Source: Metellina segmentata
Taxonomy: Eukaryota; Arthropoda; Arachnida; Araneae; Tetragnathidae
Assembly (NCBI GenBank): GCA_947359465.1
Contig: OX375872.1
Location: 130,485,453 to 130,549,452 of the forward strand
Direction: 5' to 3'
Length of the DNA stretch: 64,000 nucleotides
Below are positions 20,700-33,115 of this stretch, one piece after another (position 1 is the first letter of the stretch; each line of letters begins with the position of its first letter). Under the pieces are notes generated by a model, which did no database searches, was not told the DNA's origin, and saw only the letters and a program-made list of their open reading frames with translations. The position numbers were made by a program, and so were the translations under genes.

Positions 20700-21045
20700 G
20701 TTATAGTTTAAACACGACAAATCGAATACGTAGCAGTACTTTCAAATTCTACTTCCAGAAACACAATAAACGTATTTTCGAATGCAGTGAACTCTTTCGC
20801 AGCCTTGAAACAACCAGCGAAAAATCCTAGACTTCTCTGGATCGCAATCCATATCCCGAAAGATTCTTGAACAGGCGCCGAATCATCGCAGCATTCCCTG
20901 TGGGCGAATGCTACAAATTCTGTGTTTTGTACAAAAGGAATTCCGTTGGAATCGGACAAATTGAACAAGAAGAATCTTAATTAACTGGAATCGCGCGTCG
21001 TTGCAAGTCAATCCGCTTTGAACCACGGAACCACCCACCGGCTGG
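20700..21045 (-). other. Single-copy stretch with an 86-codon open frame
   Basis: The minus-strand frame at 20708-20968 is open for 86 codons with a mixed, non-repetitive residue composition, unlike the repeat-derived frames elsewhere. It lacks an ATG, an evident splice acceptor and any recognised domain. It could be a relic exon or chance. Confidence 0.25.
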
Positions 21046-21294
21046 CCTTGTCAGCTGATTCAATCTCCAAGATCGCGACAGCTAAGTAATAAGCTGCGAC
21101 ATGTATCTAGTGCACAGAATGAGCCCTTAACGTCAGGGCCCCTTGTCTTCGGGTGTCACCGACCGAGCCTACTCGGCGACAACTTCGCGGACGGGTGTTG
21201 AAATTAGAGGGACAATAACGAATACTGCGAATAGAATTTTGAAGAAAGCGAGCTGGAATCCTTCAACTAATTTTGTAGTATCACTAGATTTAAT

Positions 21295-21513
21295 CCTCCA
21301 GGTGGTTTTGATGAGATGTGTCATATATCAAGATCTGACCAGTTTTTCTGCTGACGAGGTATCATGTCATCAATATATTGCCGATTTCTGCTATGATCAC
21401 GAGATCAAGGTTCAGTTTTCTTCTAATGACGAGATAACTAGTCCATCAAGTTGGTCTCAAGCATCTGGTTTCGCTAATGACGAGATACCTAGTAAAGATA
21501 ACCACCAGGTGGG
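21295..21513. mobile_element. Foldback element, GACGAGATATCTCGTC family (copy 5)
   Basis: The ends are CCTCCAGGTGGTT and AACCACCAGGTGGG. It lies in a tandem unit after ACTAGATTTAA. Undisturbed units read ACTAGATTTAAAGAACTGTAAAA, so the insertion point is at TTAA. Confidence 0.85.
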
Positions 21514-21920
21514 TAAAATAACTGCAACATGTATTTATAACCATTATGAGACATTAATGAATACAGTATTGTATTTCTTTTCAACAATCTTAAATGTCAT
21601 CAAACGTTTAGCTTTATCGAAATTGTTATCTCAATAAGGAATTTAACATTTTTCATTGCATAAATCTTATCTTCGAGACAAATCGAAGGAGAAACATTTT
21701 TTTTTGTGAACGGAGCGTTGAGATTAGAGACAATAATGAATGAGTTCATGCGGAATCGAGTTTGGACTTTACAACCTTTTTTGTAGTGCGCTAGATTTCA
21801 AGAACTTTAAGACATGTTTGTCTTTATGATACGTATGTGAATACAGTGTTGTATTTATTTTCAACTCTCCTAAATTTCATAAGTTTTGTTTCAATATTCC
21901 AAAATGTCATCAGAAGTTTC

Positions 21921-22039
21921 GAATAAACGAAGGGCAATTACATTGTCGGCCATGTGATCCAGTCGGGTCTGAAGCAAAATGGCCACTAAACGTGAGTTAC
22001 GAATTGTATGGTTGACGAATATTTGAGGTTTTATTGATT
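21921..22039 (+). repeat. 119-bp near-identical duplicate, copy A
   Basis: Matches 25095-25213 with about five substitutions and no indels. It contains a short ATG frame (MATKRELRIVWLTNI then stop) preserved in both. It ends abruptly at TTATTGATT. Origin unknown. Confidence 0.85.
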
Positions 22040-22090
22040 GGTTGGGTTTTGGGTTTTATGTCGCAAGGGCCATATTTGGCCAATACGATA
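22038..22090 (+). repeat. Fragment of the GGTTTTATGGCGCAAGGGCC repeat
   Basis: GGTTGGGTTTTGGGTTTTATG and CGCAAGGGCCATATTTGGCCAA match the array unit at 47.5-49.65 kb. Confidence 0.7.
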
Positions 22091-23242
22091 TCAATTGACA
22101 CAATACATTCAATATCAAGTAATTGACACATACATTAAAAGCTTTACTGACACAGAAGAGAGAAATACACCCAGGGAGGAATTTCAATCTATCGAAAAAG
22201 TAACCCCAATAAATCAAATTTATATATTTAATTCCATAAGTCTTGTCCCTGAGTGTCACAGACTGAGCCTATGCAGCAACATCCTCGTGGACGGGGTGTT
22301 GAAAATAGAGGGACAATAACGAATAGGAGTTATTGAGGAATATAATTCTGAAGAAAGCCCCGAGTTTGAACATTTTAAATAATTTTGTAGCACCATTAGA
22401 TTTAAAAAACTGTAAAATAAATTTATAATTCAGACGCTTGTGATTACAGTATTGCATTTCTTTTGAACATTCTTAAATTTCATCAGAAGTTTTGTTTGAC
22501 GTAATTATAACCCTAATAAATCATATTTATATATTTTATTTCATAAGTCTTGTCTTCGAGCTTAACAGACCGAGCAAACGCAGATATATTTTTGTGTGGA
22601 CGGAGTGTTGAGATTAGAGAGGGGTAATAACAAATATGAGTTATTGGGGAATAGAATTTTAAAGAAGCCGTATTTGGACCTTTCAACTCTATCTGTAGAA
22701 CTACTAGATTTAAAGAACTGTTAAATATTTTTAACAGTATGAGATATCTGTGTGATATAGTATTATTTTATTTCTTTTAACACTCCTAAACGTCATCAGT
22801 TTTGTTTCAATGCTCCAAAATGTCATCAGAAGTTTCAATCAGTCAAAATTGCAACCCCAGTAAGTCAAATTTACGTATATTATTTCTCAAGTCCTGTTCT
22901 TGAGTGTTACAGACCAAGCCTACGCAGCGACATGTTCTTGGACGGGGTGTTGAAGTTAGAGGGACAATAACGAATATGAGTTATTGTCAGTTGATATTCA
23001 ACCTCTAAGATCGCGACAGCTATGTAATAAGCTGCGACATATATCTTAAGTGAACAGAATAAGTCCTTGACATCAGGGTCACTTGTCTTCTAGTGTAACA
23101 GACTGAGCCTACGCGGCGATAACTTCGTGAACTGGGTGCTGAAATTAGAGGGACAATAACGAACATGAGTTAGTGGGTAGTACAATTTTGAAGAAAGCGA
23201 GTTTGAACCTTTTGACTAATTTTGTAGTTCCACTCGATTTAA

Positions 23243-23505
23243 CCTTCCGGTAATTGTCTCAATGATGTATCACATCACTAGCTATACTGACCAGATCTTG
23301 ACAGACGAGGTATCTCGTCTTTAAAACAATGCAATAACGATCATTGAAAGAAAACTGACCAGATCTTGATCTCGTCGTCATAAAAAAATCGGCAACATCT
23401 TGATGAGTTTCTCAGTTTTCTTCCAATGACGAGATATATCGTCCATCAAGATCTCGTCAGTTTTTTTTAACGGTGAGATATCTCTTAGGGACAACCACCA
23501 GGAGG
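23243..23505. mobile_element. Foldback element, GACGAGATATCTCGTC family (copy 6)
   Basis: The ends CCTTCCGGTAATTGTCTC and GGGACAACCACCAGGAGG are flanked by TTTAA on both sides (23238-23242 and 23506-23510). The position is equivalent to copy 5 in its own unit. Confidence 0.87.
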
Positions 23506-24419
23506 TTTAAAGAACACTGTAAAATATTTTTACCATTATGAGAAATTTGTGAACGCAGTTTTGTAATTTTTTCAACACTCCTAAATGCCATCAGAAGCCT
23601 CCTTTCAACACTCTACTAAATGTCATCAGACGTTTTAATTTGTCGAAATAAAACCCTACTTTATGTCGAATATACTTATTTAATTCCATAAGTCTTATCC
23701 TTGAGTGTAAGAAACCAAGCCTACGCAGTGACAATTTTGTGGATGAGTTGTTGAAATTAGAGGGACGATAACGGAGGATATGAGTTATTGAAAAATAGAA
23801 TTTTGAAGTAAGCCAGTTTAAGCCTTTCGACTAATTCTGTAGTACCACTAGATTGAAAACAACTGTAAACTATTTGTATTACTATGAGACATTTGTCTGA
23901 TACAGTATTGTATTTCCTTTCAACAGTCGTATATGCCATCTCTAAAAAATATAATTCGACACATCTATAGCTGCAGTATTTTTCCGCATTCCTAAATTTT
24001 ATCAGAAGCTTAAATTTGCCGAACTTGTAACCCTAGTGTGCCAATTTTACATATTTTATTCCGTAATATTATTTTTAAGTATCATAGACCAAGGCTAAGC
24101 AGAGATATATTTTGTCACTGGGTGTTGAGACTGGAGGGACAGTAACGAATATGAGTTATCGGAAAATATAATTTTATTCTATCTAATGCGAGTTAAAACC
24201 TATCAACTAAATTTAACGTAACACTAGGAAGTAACTGAAAATAGAATTTGTGATACTTGGTAATTCTTTGTTGTGTTGTATTTCTTTTCCCAGCATTGCT
24301 AAATCTCATAAGTTTCGATTTGTAAAACTCTTGTAGCCTTAATGCATCAAATTTACTTATTTTATTCCATAATTCTCTGGTTTGTACTTTTCCCTGGTAC
24401 ATATTCAATGCTTAAGTTG

Positions 24420-24625
24420 GGGCCGTAGTATCCCTGTTAGAAGAGTAACGAATTTGCAACCGGGCAGTTGCTAATCCGCCACCGCTAAAATTATGAGGTG
24501 TTGTCCTCGAGTCCAGGAATCCGTATATAAATATGAGGTGTTGTCCATGGATATTTCCCTTCGGGCTAGATCACGCACCTTCACCAAAAGCCCGTTGTAT
24601 TACTCCAGTGTGACGCTAATTCAAC
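24420..24625 (+). mobile_element. SINE, decayed and rearranged copy
   Basis: SINE body words are present (AAATTATGAGGTGTTGTCCTCG, TTCCCTTCGGGCTAGATCACG, ACCAAAAGCCCGTTGT, TACTCCAGTGTGACG, ending ACTACC). ATGAGGTGTTGTCC occurs twice about 56 bp apart, an internal duplication. Confidence 0.7.
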
Positions 24626-25460
24626 TAATAACTACCAATGTAAATATATGAAGGATTTTTAATCAGTAATAAATTTTTAAACTTGTTAAAACAATTATTA
24701 GTCTTGAACAATTAATTAATTTTGAACTAGTTACTAGTTTTTAAATAGTTTTCACAAACTGCATAATAATCTTCACAGATCGCACAGTAAGAAACGCAGA
24801 CATGTCTAAAACCTGTCGAAATAACCAGCAATCGAACGCTCATTTAGTGTTACAACATTTCTATCAACACTGAAAATAAAACCTTGGCATCCCAAATTTC
24901 AGTGAACACATACCAGAGTCGTATATAAGGTTTTTAGTTTCCCTTCTTTCAGAAACCCGGACCAAAATAGCAAGAGACTGGAAGGAATGGAGTAGGAATT
25001 AGTAGTAATTCCTGATCAAATTCCCCCTTATCTAGTTGCCCTTTTCAAGCTTTTCGAGCTTGGAGTTAACCGTAGTAGCATTTTAATTAACGTCGAATAA
25101 ACGAAGGGTAATTACATTGTCGGCCATGTGATCCAGACGGGACTGAAGTAAAATGGCCACTAAACGTGAGCTACGAATTGTATGGTTGACGAATATTTGA
25201 GGTTTTATTGATTAAATAAGCTCTTTAAAAACAGTTTAAATACATGTATATCGGTTTTGGGTGGAATGAATGAATATGGGAAAATGTAATTTAACAAAGC
25301 TTTGAATTTATTAAAAATTACGGATTTTAGTTAATGATTTTTGTAAAGAAGTATAATGCAGTTAAAATGCTCCAGACAACAGTGATAAGCCCACAGAATG
25401 AAAAGAGAAGTAAAATATTCAAGGTAAATCAAAAGTAATAATTGTTCTTGATTTTTTGTA
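24625..25460. other. Mostly single-copy AT-rich stretch
   Basis: Contains a short SINE-tail fragment at about 25076-25094 (TTTTAATTAACGTCG) directly before the 119-bp duplicate. Nothing else recognised. Confidence 0.5.
25095..25213 (+). repeat. 119-bp near-identical duplicate, copy B
   Basis: See 21921-22039. The flanks differ completely on both sides. Confidence 0.85.
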
Positions 25461-26480
25461 ATTTTTAAATTGTAATTTATAAATTAAAACAATAAACAAA
25501 ATAGGGGATACGCTGAATATATTTCGACCTAGATAATTCTCAGAATTTACAGATGGTAATCCATTCCTTTTAAATAAATTTAATTTGAAAATCTTCTCCA
25601 AAGTGGTGCACTTCGGCTCGTTTCAAACCTTCATTAAAATTTTTTTTCTAAAACAGACAGACTTACTAATAATTTATTTTAATAAGTACGAAAGCAAAAT
25701 TAGGTACGGTAGTGAAAATTTAACCTTGATTCATTTTCAGTCTATGGTTAAAAATTCATTCGTTAAAAAACTCTTTTATCCTTGAAAAATCTATTCCTAC
25801 TTAGCACTTCTAAATAGCCACCCGTTTGAAAATTTCATTTACAAAATATTTCGAAAATATACTTATTAATAATTTATAATTTACCCAATACAGTAGAAAA
25901 ATAAGAGATACACTAAATAACATTCTAATTAGACTATCCTCCTCCTTTCTCAGTTCCAAATCTATTAATTTCACATAAATTTCTGTAATTTGGAAAAGCC
26001 AATTCAAAATTTGTTTCAAATAACTATCCGCTTCAAAATTTCCTTTAAAAATATTTGTTAAACACACTTTTTAATAATTTATGACTTAAATAATACGATA
26101 GAAAAATATAAAAGGAAGGATAAGTAAAATTTTATCGAGTAAGATTAATTATTATTCTTGGGGATGCAAATCCATTAATTTAAAATCAATTTCATCATCG
26201 GGGAAACCTTCGAAAAAATTTATACTTCTAAATAACTGCTCACTTCCAAATATCATTTATACAATAGTTGAAAAACACACTTTGTAATAATTTATAATTG
26301 AAAACACGACGATAGCAAAATGCGAGAGATACGCTAAATAAAATTAGAACTAATTAATTTTCAGTCGAGGGAATGCAAATCTATTGCTTGGAAAATAAAC
26401 TCTATCATCGGAAAACCTCAAGATTTGCTTTTCTGAGAAACCCGGTTACAAAATTTTCACAAAACATTTCAGAAACACGC
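25460..26480. repeat. ~210-bp diverged tandem array
   Basis: Units share AATAATTTATAATT, ACGATAGAAAAATAMGAGATACRCTAAATA, CAAATCTATTAATTT and CTTCTAAATAACY.CYCACTTC. Starts lie near 25465, 25670, 25868, 26070 and 26288. Confidence 0.75.
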
Positions 26481-26870
26481 AAATGCACACAACTGTCGTC
26501 AACAAAGCAAGTCGCAAACCAAAATCCGGTGAAATTCCGTTAGGGAATGATCGAACAACTTTTTCCCTCTAAAGAAATTCATCCCTACAGAGGGGAAAAA
26601 AGTTTTCGAGCGCTCAACTTGGCGCTTGGCATAGTTTAATCGGATATTTCTTTAAATATGGTAACCCCAATACCATCTGCGGCCTGAACGTAGTGATCGA
26701 TCCATGGCGCCGTCCATTCTTAGTGGGAGGTGAACGGAGGAAATTGATTCGCGAGCTGCTGTAAATGAACTCCGTAATCTCGTTAAGAGGGGGTCCTCTT
26801 CTGCTATTCTTTCTTTCTTTTTGTACTTCTGCCTTACCTTTGCACTAAAGGGGGAAGTTGGCTGTTTTCC
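26480..26870. other. Relatively GC-rich single-copy stretch
   Basis: Contains single-copy sequence such as TTGGCGCTTGGCATAG and CCATGGCGCCGTCC, with no open frame or domain. Possibly conserved regulatory DNA, untested. Confidence 0.4.
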
Positions 26871-29800
26871 TTTCTTCGTCGTTTTTTGTTTGTTTTATAT
26901 GCGTGCGTAGGTCGGCTTCCTTCGCCATGCATTTATAAAAGTGTCTTGAGCGGGTTTTTACAATGAAAAATAATTTTACCTCGAAAAGGTCAAGAACTTT
27001 TGAGAAATTCTTGCGAAAGGTCAACAATTTAAAAAAAATAGATTTGCGTGCTAAACGTCAATAACTTCTTCGTAATGAACATTTTACTTAGTATTTATGA
27101 ATGGATACATGGAAATATAAAACAAGTAGAATTCTCCAATGTTGCAATTTGGTCGTTTGTTGGCTGCTTACCTTTTATAGTCGTCCTTTGATTGTTTTGG
27201 TAAGCGTGTGTAGGTCAATTTTCTTATAAGTGTATTTAAAAATGTATCCTCAGTTCGGGTTTTTACAATGAAAAACTTTACGCTAAAGGTCAATAATTTT
27301 TTTTAAACATAAATTTCCGTAAAAGGTCAAGATTAAAAAAATACATTTCTGTGCAAAGGTCAATAACTGAATGGATGTTACTTTGGATGGAATGAATGTT
27401 ACTTAGAATGGAATAAAAAAAATGAATGTTTACTTAGTATTTTAAAAAGGATACGTGGAAATATAACAAGTATTTTTTTATGTAGCAGATTGGCCGTTTG
27501 TTGACTACTTTTTTTGTTCTTCTTTTGTTTGTGTTTGGGTGCATGTGTGAGTATACTTCTTTATACATGCATTTAGAAAGCTTGCTCAGTTCAGGATTTT
27601 ATTATGCATAATAAATTTGCCTCTAACGATCAAAAGGTTTTTAAACGTAATTAAAAAAAAAAAAGGTCAAGAATTAAAAATAAATAAATTTGTGTGCTAA
27701 AAGTCAGGTATTTTTAAGAAATAAATTTGGGTGTAAATGGTCAGGTATTTAAGAATATAAATTCGCGTGCAAAAGGTTTCGTATTAAAAAAAATAATTTG
27801 CGTACCAAACGTCAATAATTTTTTAATAAGTAATGAACGTTTTACTTAGCATTTATAAAAAGAAACAGGGTAATAAAATAAATAGTACACTTGTGGTGTT
27901 GCAGTTTTGCCGTTTGTGTTAGCTGTTTCTTTTTTTAATCGTCTCTTGCTTGTTTTGTAAGCATATGTTGGTCGATTTCTTTAAACATGCATTTAAAAAG
28001 TATCCTCAGTTCAGGAAAAACAATAAAAAAAAATTATTATTCGACAAGAATTAAAAAAAGTAAAATTGCGTGCAAAAGGTCAAGAATGTTTTAAAAATAA
28101 TCTTATATATTTTTACAGTGCAGTTCTGCGCAGAAGCTCAATATTCCTTTGAAAATAAATTTATGCGCAAAATGTCACTGACTCTTAAAAAAGTAATGAA
28201 CGTTTTGGTTAATATTTATAAAAAATTACATGGAAATCCAAGAAGTAGCATTCCTTTGTGTTGTAGCTTTGCAGTTCATTGGTTACTTTAATTTATTCAT
28301 GGTTTTTGTTTGTTTTGTATGAGTGTGGTCAACTTCTTTATATATGCATTTAAAAAGGTATCCTCAGTTTAGGATTTTACGATGATAAAAACTAAATTTG
28401 CCTCGAAAGGTCAATAATGTTTTAAAAATTTCTGCGAAAGGTCAATAATTACAAAATAATAATTTTAAGTGCAAAAATCACGAAGATTTAAAAAATAAGT
28501 TTGTTTGCTAAAGGGCAATAGTTAAAAAAAATTCTGTGCTGAGGTCAATTTAAGATGTAACGAACGTTTCATTTAGAACTTGTTAAAGTAGATATGGAAA
28601 CAAGACAATTTGAATTCTTTTGTACAGTAGTTTGGCTACTTACGTTCTACGTTTTTGTTTGTTTTAGTATGAGTGTGTTGGTCTGTTTCCTAATCCATGC
28701 ACTGAGAAAGATATAATCAGTTAATCCTCCCAACAAGAGTATAACTTGTTTCTAATACAAACTTCTGGAAAAGGTCAAGAATTTGTTAAAAATAAATTTC
28801 TGTGCAGAAGGACAATAAATCTTTTAATGGTAATGAACATTTTATTTTCACTTGTAATAGGGGGCATTAATACGACACAGTTTAAATGCTCTTGCGTAGT
28901 AGTTTGGCTGCTTTCCGTTCGTCTTTTTTTGTTTGTTTTAGTATGCTCGTGTTGGGCGTCTCTTCCTTACCAATGCGTTTAGAAAGGTACAATCAGTTTA
29001 GGTTGTTGCAATGAAAGCTGAATTTTCCTCAACAGGGATCGATTTTTTTTAAATATAAATTTCTGCAAAAGGTCAAGAAAATATTAAATATTTTAATGGT
29101 AATGAACATTTTATTTGCACTTGTAATAGGGGGCATTAATACGACACAGTTTAAATGCTCTTGCGTAGTAGTTTGGCTGCTTTCCGTTCGTCGTTTTTTG
29201 TTTGTTTTAGTATGCTCGTGTTGGGCGTCTTCCTTACCAATGCGCTTAGAAAGGTACAATCAGTTTAGGTTGTTGCAATGAAAGCTGAATTTTCCTCAAC
29301 AGGGATCGATTTTTTTTTAAATATAAATTTCTGCAAAAGGTCAAGAAAATATTAAATCTTTTAATTTTAATGAACATTTTATTTGCACTTGTAATAGGGG
29401 GCATTAATACGACACAGTTTAAATGCTCTTGCGTAGTAGTTTGGCTGCTTTCCGTTCGTCGTTTTTTGTTTGTTTTAGTATGCTCGTGTTGGGCGTCTTC
29501 CTTACCAATGCGTTTAGAAAGGTACAATCAGTTTAGGTTGTTGCAATGAAAGCTAAATTTTCTTCAATAGGGATCGACTTTTTTAAAATATAAATTTCTG
29601 TAAAAGGTCAAGAAAATATTAAATCTTTTAATGGTAATGAACATTTTATTTGCACTTGTAATAGGGGGCATTAATACGACACAGTTTAAATGCTCTTGCG
29701 TAGTAGTTTCGCTGCTTTCCGTTCGTCGTTTTTTTGTTTGTTTTAGTATGCTCGTGTTGGGCGTCTTCCTTACCAATGCGTTTATAAAGGTACAATCAGT

Positions 29801-30200
29801 TTAGGTTGTTGCAATGAAAGCTGAATTTTGCTCAACAGGGATCGATTTTTTTTTAAATATAAATTTCTGCAAAAGGTCAAGAAAATATTAAAAACAATCT
29901 TCGTGAAAAAGATGAAGATTAAAAACAATTAAGAGAAAAATTTCAAGAATTAAAAGAAATTGCGTGCGAAAAGGCAATAATTTTTCAAAAATAAATTTAT
30001 GGCGAAATTTTTTTTTAAGTAATGAAGATTTCATTTAGAACTTGTAAAAGGAGGCATGAACACACAAAGCGATTTTAATGCTTTCGTACGGTAATTTGTC
30101 GGTTCCCGCTCTTCGCATGAATTTAAAAAGATGTCATCAGTTCAGATTTATACAATAAAAACTAAACTTGACTCGAAATGACAAGATTTTACATTCATAA
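26870..30200. repeat. Long tandem array with a homogenised 268-bp core
   Basis: Ten or eleven units share the order GTTTTTTGTTTGTTTT.GTATG..TGTGTTGGTC, CATGCATTTAAAAAGGTAT, CTCAGTTCAGG, CAATGAAAA, AAATTTCTGCAAAAGGTCAAGAA, TAATGAACATTTTACTTAG. Outer units are 270-420 bp and diverged. The four at about 28790-29890 are nearly identical, with a 267-269 bp period measured on the GGGGGCATTAATACGAC word (28860, 29129, 29397, 29664). The repeated 70-93 residue frames are by-products. A degenerate remnant is visible at 30730-30860. Confidence 0.9.
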
Positions 30201-32490
30201 AAAGAAATATAAAAATAAAATTTTACAATAATTTTGTATTAAATTTGTTTATTTGAAACTGTGTTTGAAAAATAAATACTGGTTCGATGAAAATAATATA
30301 CTAGTATCAGTTTCCAAAGAATAAAAAAATCAGTGCATTTCTTATGTTTATGGTACTTCTTTATTCTATGCCTACTTTCTTTCTTGTTGTACTTTTGATT
30401 CTTTCTTTGCACTGAAAGAGAAGTTTATTATTTTAGTACGGCTCCAACGAGAAGGCAGTCGACCTTGGATCAGTCGACTCTTGAATTGGCGTGAAAAAGA
30501 AGACTATTATACACAAAAGAATGAATGGGGATCACACAGTTGATGTTCCCCACCGCCAACTCATTACACTGCTATCGCATACGGCACCTAACCATAAACG
30601 TGGAGCAAAATCCGCACTAAAGACGCCATTGTAGAAGCCACTTTGTTTACGTTTTAACCTATCACCTTATTTGAAGTAAAACTCGTCTGACCCCTTTCAC
30701 GCAGGAGACTGACTAAACCCTTTTCTGTTATTTATGTCTTAGTGTGCGTGTATAGATAACATGCGTGTTGGCTTTCTTATACGTGATTTTTAAAAGGTAA
30801 ACCAAGCCCAGGAATTATGCATTAAAAATAAATTTACCTGCTACATTTCAGGACATTTTATAAAAAATGGATTACTCTTAGTTCTCGTAAAAATGAAACA
30901 ATTCGATGGATGTAGTTCCGAGTTTCATTTTTAAACTAAACTAGGAATTATTTATTCATGCTTTTAAAATGTATCTTCAGCTAAGAAATTATGTATAGAT
31001 TGAAAAATACCTTTGCCTTCAGAAGTTCGGAGAAATTTTGTAAGATTTATATGCAACACACGTGAAAAATCAATATTAAAATGAGTTTGAATAATTTTCT
31101 GCGGTATATTAGGGGGTAGTATGAATTATTTTATAAAAAGACAGAGAAACGAAGTAAATAATGCAATATTAAAAAGTTCCTGATAAATCCTCCTAGCTTT
31201 CTGAAACATATTATATCTCAGTATTCTTGGAAACATCTTTTAAAAATTTCTGTAGAAAAAACTAAATAATCTTCAAGAATAAAAAATTCCTACTTTTGAA
31301 AATTTTGAGGAAATTGGGAAAATAATTATGCGGATTTCATAGATTCATGGAAGTACGAAATGGGAAAATTATACAGTGAATGGAATGAATAAAATCTCGT
31401 TGCATTACATTTTATGGTACACGCAAGCATTATTTTAACTAAATAAATGGATTTTGAAATGATAATGGTAACTGGTTTAATTCAGGCTAATTACTTTTCT
31501 ACTGCATGAAGTATTTATACCCAATTTTTATTTTTATTTTCTACGATTCATATTTACTTTGATGAATTAGGTTAAATGTATGTACGTACGATTCAAACTT
31601 GTGCTTTGATGAGTGAGGATAAATGTATTGCTGAGACTATATAAAATAACTATTTTTTGAAATGTTAATAAGTACTGAAGCCGAAATATTCATTATCTTT
31701 TACTCTTTTACTTTATTTAAGAGAGAATACTTAAGAAAAGTTGAAGGCATATTTCTTTTTGCATATTCATGTGAGTAAATTAAGAAAGGAATAAATTAAT
31801 TAAAAATATATTACTTCCGAAATTAATGAGAAGACTCATATTTTTAAATGAATGATAATATGAAGTGAGCTAAATTAAAAAGTGAATTAATTTAGGAAGT
31901 AATGTGATTTATACTTTTTACAGTCAAAATGATAACATGAAATAAATTATAATAAAGAGTAAATTAACTTCGAAAGCAGAAAGACGAAATTTAAAAATTG
32001 AATGACAAAGAATAACGACTTAAATTTAATTACCGAACACCAAATATTGGTAGTGCTCTATTTATCTGTGTTAACTTTACATTTATTAGTTTCTCAGGGT
32101 AAAAAAATTAAATTATTTACCAAATTTGAAGAAGTAAAAATAATTTAAATATTTTTTACAACCTCATGTCACTTGGTATTTATAGGTATAGTATAAATTA
32201 ATTCAACTATTCAAATACTGTACGACACTTAATTAGTTGTCACTAAGTTTTGGATCAAGTTAATGAAATAATGCATATGTCCCAAATATTTTTTCTTTTT
32301 ACTGTACTAAATATTTGTTAAATCCTTTTTTCAAGCCTCGTTATTCGAATACTACTATCTAGTGCTAATATTAGTTTTAAGTTGGTTCCCCGTACAATAA
32401 ACTTGCCTTAACTGTATATGACGATAGTTATTGTGAAGTTATAATTCAATGCAAATTAATCATACCATACGCGATTCCTTGTTGAAAACA
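30200..32490. other. AT-rich single-copy stretch
   Basis: 30410-30720 is less AT-rich and single-copy; 30860-32480 is very AT-rich. No gene or transposon ends recognised. Confidence 0.5.
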
Positions 32491-32507
32491 AAACCCAAAA
32501 AAGCGTC

Positions 32508-32765
32508 TTTTTTCCGATAGGGACGTGGAATTTTGAAGATGGGTACATGTGAATCTACAACTGATAGCTTAACGCCAACATTCATATTTGCATATTCATC
32601 TAGTGCTTTATTTTAGAGTGTCTTGTTTTCCTCTGAGGTGCCGGATGAGACGTCAAATGTATAGTTGCTGTATTTAGCGCTAAAATTTCAACTGAATGGA
32701 AGTGAGAACATAAAACTTCCGTTGCTACCATAAACGGAATTCCACGTCCAATCGAAAAGTGGACA
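32508..32765. mobile_element. Possible ~250-bp MITE
   Basis: GGACGTGGAATT at about 32521-32533 pairs with AATTCCACGTCC at about 32739-32750, and the similarity extends outward (TTTTTTCCGATAG versus the reverse complement CTTTTCGATT). No target duplication seen, and no second copy in this window. Confidence 0.45.
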
Positions 32766-32837
32766 TCATCATAGGTAGGAAATATAAGTAGACTGAGCAT
32801 TTAGAAAAGCTTCGAAAAGTGAAATCAAATGTTGACA

Positions 32838-33115
32838 TCAGTCACGTTAGTGAAAAATTGGTTGTATGATCTGACATTTTATCACCTCGTTTGGCGATAT
32901 AACATCTTATGATAAGGATATGTGTGAACGCACTTTTCCTTAGAGTGGCGACAAAAATGGTGAAATCCTCAAACTCTACTATGTCGCGTGGACCAATCCG
33001 ATGGTAAATGTTCGTTTCCACCCGCAATCGAAAGTAGTCTAAGGGTCACGTTACTTCTAGGTTTGGTCACATGATCCTGGGAATATAAAAGTGTTGCAAT
33101 TGCTCACTTTACTTT
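32838..33115 (+). repeat. Dispersed promoter-like repeat, copy 2
   Basis: Blocks TTTTATCACCTCGTTTGG, CGTGGACCAATCCG, GGGTCACGTTACTTCTAGGTT, GGTCACATGATCCTGGGAATATAAAAG and GCTCACTTTACTTTTAT match 5455-5860 in order. It carries the clearest TATA-like word (AATATAAAAG). Confidence 0.7.

Larger units (their letters stand above)
21045..24420. repeat. ~310-bp diverged tandem array
   Basis: Units carry CTTGTCTTCGAGTGTCACAGACCGAGCCTACGC, GGACGGGGTGTTGAAATTAGAGGGACAATAACGAATATGAGTTATTG, GAATAGAATTTTGAAGAAAGC, TTTTGTAGTACCACTAGATTTAAAGAACTGTAAAA, and ATTGTATTTCTTTTCAACACTCCTAAATGTCATCAGAAGTTT. Starts lie near 21143, 22245, 22550, 22895, 23090, 23698 and 24070. Two units (beginning at 21047 and 22985) carry an extra leader containing AAGATCGCGACAGCTA and a foldback element at the same internal position. 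The 164-residue frame at 21143-21637 is repeat-derived. Confidence 0.85.

Noticed and set aside
21143..21637. 164-residue frame
   Set aside because: Spans an array unit and a foldback element; sister units carry stops at equivalent positions.
29029..29776. Repeated 70-93 residue minus frames as a small gene family
   Set aside because: They repeat with the 268-bp array and are conserved only because the units are recent duplicates.
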